Assembly (NCBI GenBank): GCA_025769875.1
Contig: JAGFNK010000903.1
Location: 1-18,716, forward strand
Length of the DNA stretch: 18,716 nucleotides
DNA from: Russula earlei
Lineage: Eukaryota; Basidiomycota; Agaricomycetes; Russulales; Russulaceae
Direction of reading: 5' to 3'
A program made the position numbers and the translations under genes. Below, one piece after another: positions 16,903 through 18,716 of this stretch (position 1 is its first letter; every line of letters begins with the position of its first letter). The notes beneath the pieces are model-generated. The model did not search any database. It saw only the letters and a list, made by a program, of their open reading frames with translations, and was not told where the DNA came from.

Positions 16903-17860
16903 ATGTCCAGCAATCCTCGCCTTGTAGGAACTGCCCCAGAACCCTTTGATGGAAAGCTGACAATGCAGAAGCCTTTTGGGCAGCCCTTGGCCAATTATTA
17001 CTACATCAATGGCGACTCTTTTACAGACTAAAGCAAGAAAGTTGCTGCTGCACTAACCCACTTTAAAGTAGGAACACCTGCCGGAGCATGGGCTAGAGAA
17101 CAAACTACTAAAGCCATGGCTCGTACTGTAGCCGACTACGGATCATGGGACTGACTTCAAAAAGGCCTTTGCTGACCACTTTATCCCTGCAGAAGCAGAA
17201 TTGGCTTCTGCCAACACTATGCACACTTATTATCAAGGAAAACTACCGTTTAATGAATGGTATCAGAAATGGTCACACCATGCATCACGAGCTACCACCG
17301 ACAAAAGGACAAAGATGTACGCATTCAGGAAAAACATTAATCCAGCCCTACATCAGAAGATATTGGGAATCACACCAACACCAACTACACTCGCAGCCCT
17401 TGTCAAAGCAGCAAGAGAATTTGACAACCTGTTCCACCTATACAATTCCATGGCCTTCAGAGGAGGACGCTCTGTGCGTACTCGAGGATTAAACACTCAA
17501 GGATCAGACAATACCTTGGAAATTAACTTGTACCAAGGAGAACCTAACGAACGACCTTGGGAATCCAGAAGTGAAAGAAAACCTCTCACAGATGCAGAGA
17601 AAGAATTTCGACGCAAGAACAACCTCTGTTATTACTGTGGAAAGAAGAACCATATGGCAAATCAATGTAGAGCAAAGAAAGCAGCCCAAGGACGCCAACA
17701 ACAAGGATCTCACCCCCAAACAGTCAGAGCTACAACCATCCAGGATGAAAACATCAAACCTGCACAAGAAGAACCTATTCCTGTTGCATCATTGACAACT
17801 TGGAGAGAAACACTTGTGGACTCAATCCTCCGCCCAAGATCTGCTCCTATGGATTTTTAA
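16903..17860 (+). pseudogene. gag: gag core and nucleocapsid of element C
   Basis: From ATG at 16903 (LVGTAPEPFDGK) the capsid-like core runs through an alternate frame near 16960-16990, NYYYINGDSFTD, a TAA at 17029-17031, and VAAALTHFKVGTPAGAWARE, with another frameshift near 17150. The second frame is then open to TAA at 17858-17860: FADHFIPAEAELASANTMHT, FNEWYQKWSHHASRATTDKR and the zinc knuckle CYYCGKKNHMANQC (about 17637-17678). This is a standard Ty3/gypsy Gag from capsid to nucleocapsid. Three indels and one stop show decay. The frame ends MDF-stop at the -1 frameshift site. Confidence 0.88.
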
Positions 17861-17896
17861 TTGGACCCCCTTCTGCACTAAGAAGGGACACGGTCC
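17851..17896 (+). promoter_or_regulatory. gag-pol -1 frameshift signal, element C
   Basis: GGATTTT at 17851-17857 is in the phase G GAT TTT, with the gag stop TAA next. After a 5-nt spacer (TAATT) comes a strong stem-loop: GGACC (17863-17867) with GGTCC (17892-17896), CCCTTCT (17868-17874) with AGAAGGG (17881-17887), loop GCACTA and a 4-nt bulge. The pol frame is -1 to gag. Confidence 0.7.
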
Positions 17897-18716
17897 AAAT
17901 CAGTACGATACAAAGAGAAATCAATTACCCCAAGGTTTTTACCAAGAATATTCATTCCCCATCCATTGCCTTAAAAGTTACTCTTGTGGGGAAGACAAGT
18001 GGCAAAGAAATCAGTGCAAGAGCCCTGCTTGACAGTGGAGCAGAAGGAATGATAATCCACGAACGATTCGCACAAAGACACCACCTACACCTCCGAACTA
18101 TGACCAAACCCTTGCCAGCACAAAATGTAGATGGAACACAAAATGCCAATGGACTAATACGCTTTAGCACCATCCAAAGACTTCGCATACAAGCGCACAC
18201 AGGTGCTACTCATGATGAACAAGCAGAATTCCTTGTCACTAACATTGGAGATCACGACATTATCTTAGGAACAGATTGGCTACGACACCACAACCCAGAT
18301 ATCAATTGGGCAAATGATACAATCACACTAAGGAACTGCCCACGAACCTGCCTTACCACACACCCAAGCATAACTATTGCATCTGCATCTGGAACGCAGA
18401 ATTACCAAATACAAGCGCTCACTTTCCCTGAAGAAGAAGAACCTGAGTTTGCAAATGTTGCTGCACTAATCTTCCCAGATACCGAAGGACTATTGAACCC
18501 ATGCGTTGACGAACAAATCCATAGATGCATTTAGACCAGTAACAATCAGCATAAGAGCCAAATCAACCACAGCTACCAAGCTAGCTCATGCAGAAACACC
18601 CCCAAGACATTAGACGAACTTATCCCTGCCCAATTCTTAATATGGCGAAAGGTTTTTGATGAACAAGCTTCCCAATGCCTTCCTGCTCACCAACATGGAC
18701 CAGGCAATCAATCTGA
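17857..18716 (+). pseudogene. pol: pol of element C: protease and pre-reverse-transcriptase region
   Basis: The frame is open upstream of the slip site and continues to TAG at 18532-18534. The retropepsin core has ALLDSGAEGMIIHERF, with catalytic Asp codon 18031-18033, then QNVDGTQNANGLI and the second block DHDIILGTDWLRHHNPDINW. Beyond 18505 the conserved text moves between frames (ISIRAKSTTATKLAHAE, then KTLDELIPAQFLIWRKVFDE), implying two small indels. The end (LPAHQ, then a scrambled block) corresponds to the LPPHRPWDHAIDL-type motif that precedes Ty3/gypsy reverse transcriptase, so reverse transcriptase should start just past the window. Confidence 0.88.

Larger units (their letters stand above)
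12977..18716 (+). mobile_element. Ty3/gypsy element C with LTR-A, 5' portion
   Basis: The 5' LTR (12977-13805) is followed 2 nt later by a primer site, a long region of unusual frames (13866-16737), gag (16903-17860), protease, and the approach to reverse transcriptase at the window end. It is inserted in B2 reverse transcriptase. The left target flank is GTTTC (12972-12976); the absence of GTTTC after 13805 shows this is a 5' LTR and not a solo LTR. That the LTR belongs to the gag-pol downstream is inferred from orientation, the primer site and continuity. Frameshifts and stops are present. Confidence 0.75.

Noticed and set aside
1..18716. CRISPR arrays, rRNA, bacterial operons
   Set aside because: No regularly spaced repeats, no rRNA signatures and no Shine-Dalgarno gene clusters. 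The content is eukaryotic retroelement DNA.

Overview
The window looks like repeat-rich nuclear DNA of a filamentous basidiomycete, probably an agaricomycete. This is inferred from Ty3/gypsy and Ty1/copia elements of fungal type, a 52-nt intron, and a broken gene of a kind I associate with mushroom genomes. There is no intact cellular protein gene. Almost everything recognisable is a decayed LTR retroelement or a host gene broken by LTRs.

Layout. 1-2991 (minus strand): 5' part of Ty3/gypsy element B1 (LTR, gag, protease, start of reverse transcriptase), running off the left edge. 2992-5274: no supportable gene. 5275-8182 (minus): a broken host-type gene with a Cys/His motif in the middle and a SAM-like C-terminus. 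It is split at 5719-7216 by LTR-E (target duplication CATGG), which is itself split by solo LTR-D (6211-7175, target duplication CTAAG). 8525-9352: solo LTR-A with target duplication GCTAC. 9380-10004 (minus): 3' end of a Ty1/copia element whose LTR region holds an antisense tRNA-like gene (9430-9502). 10005-10092: inverted fragment of LTR-A, cut by element B2 (10093-12976, plus strand). B2 is cut inside its reverse transcriptase by element C (12977 to the right edge). Element C has a 5' LTR of family A, about 3 kb of unusual reading frames, then gag and protease and the approach to reverse transcriptase.

Mechanism. Families B and C use different LTRs but share two features readable in the DNA. 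First, the primer-binding site just after the LTR is complementary to the predicted 5' end of the element's own transcript, 32-34 nt after the TATA box, as in Tf1-type self-priming. Second, gag and pol are in a -1 relation at a GGATTTT heptamer, followed after exactly 5 nt by a stem-loop. All copies carry nonsense codons and frameshifts, so none is expected to be autonomous. The insertion order readable from junctions is copia, then LTR-A (inverted), then B2, then C.
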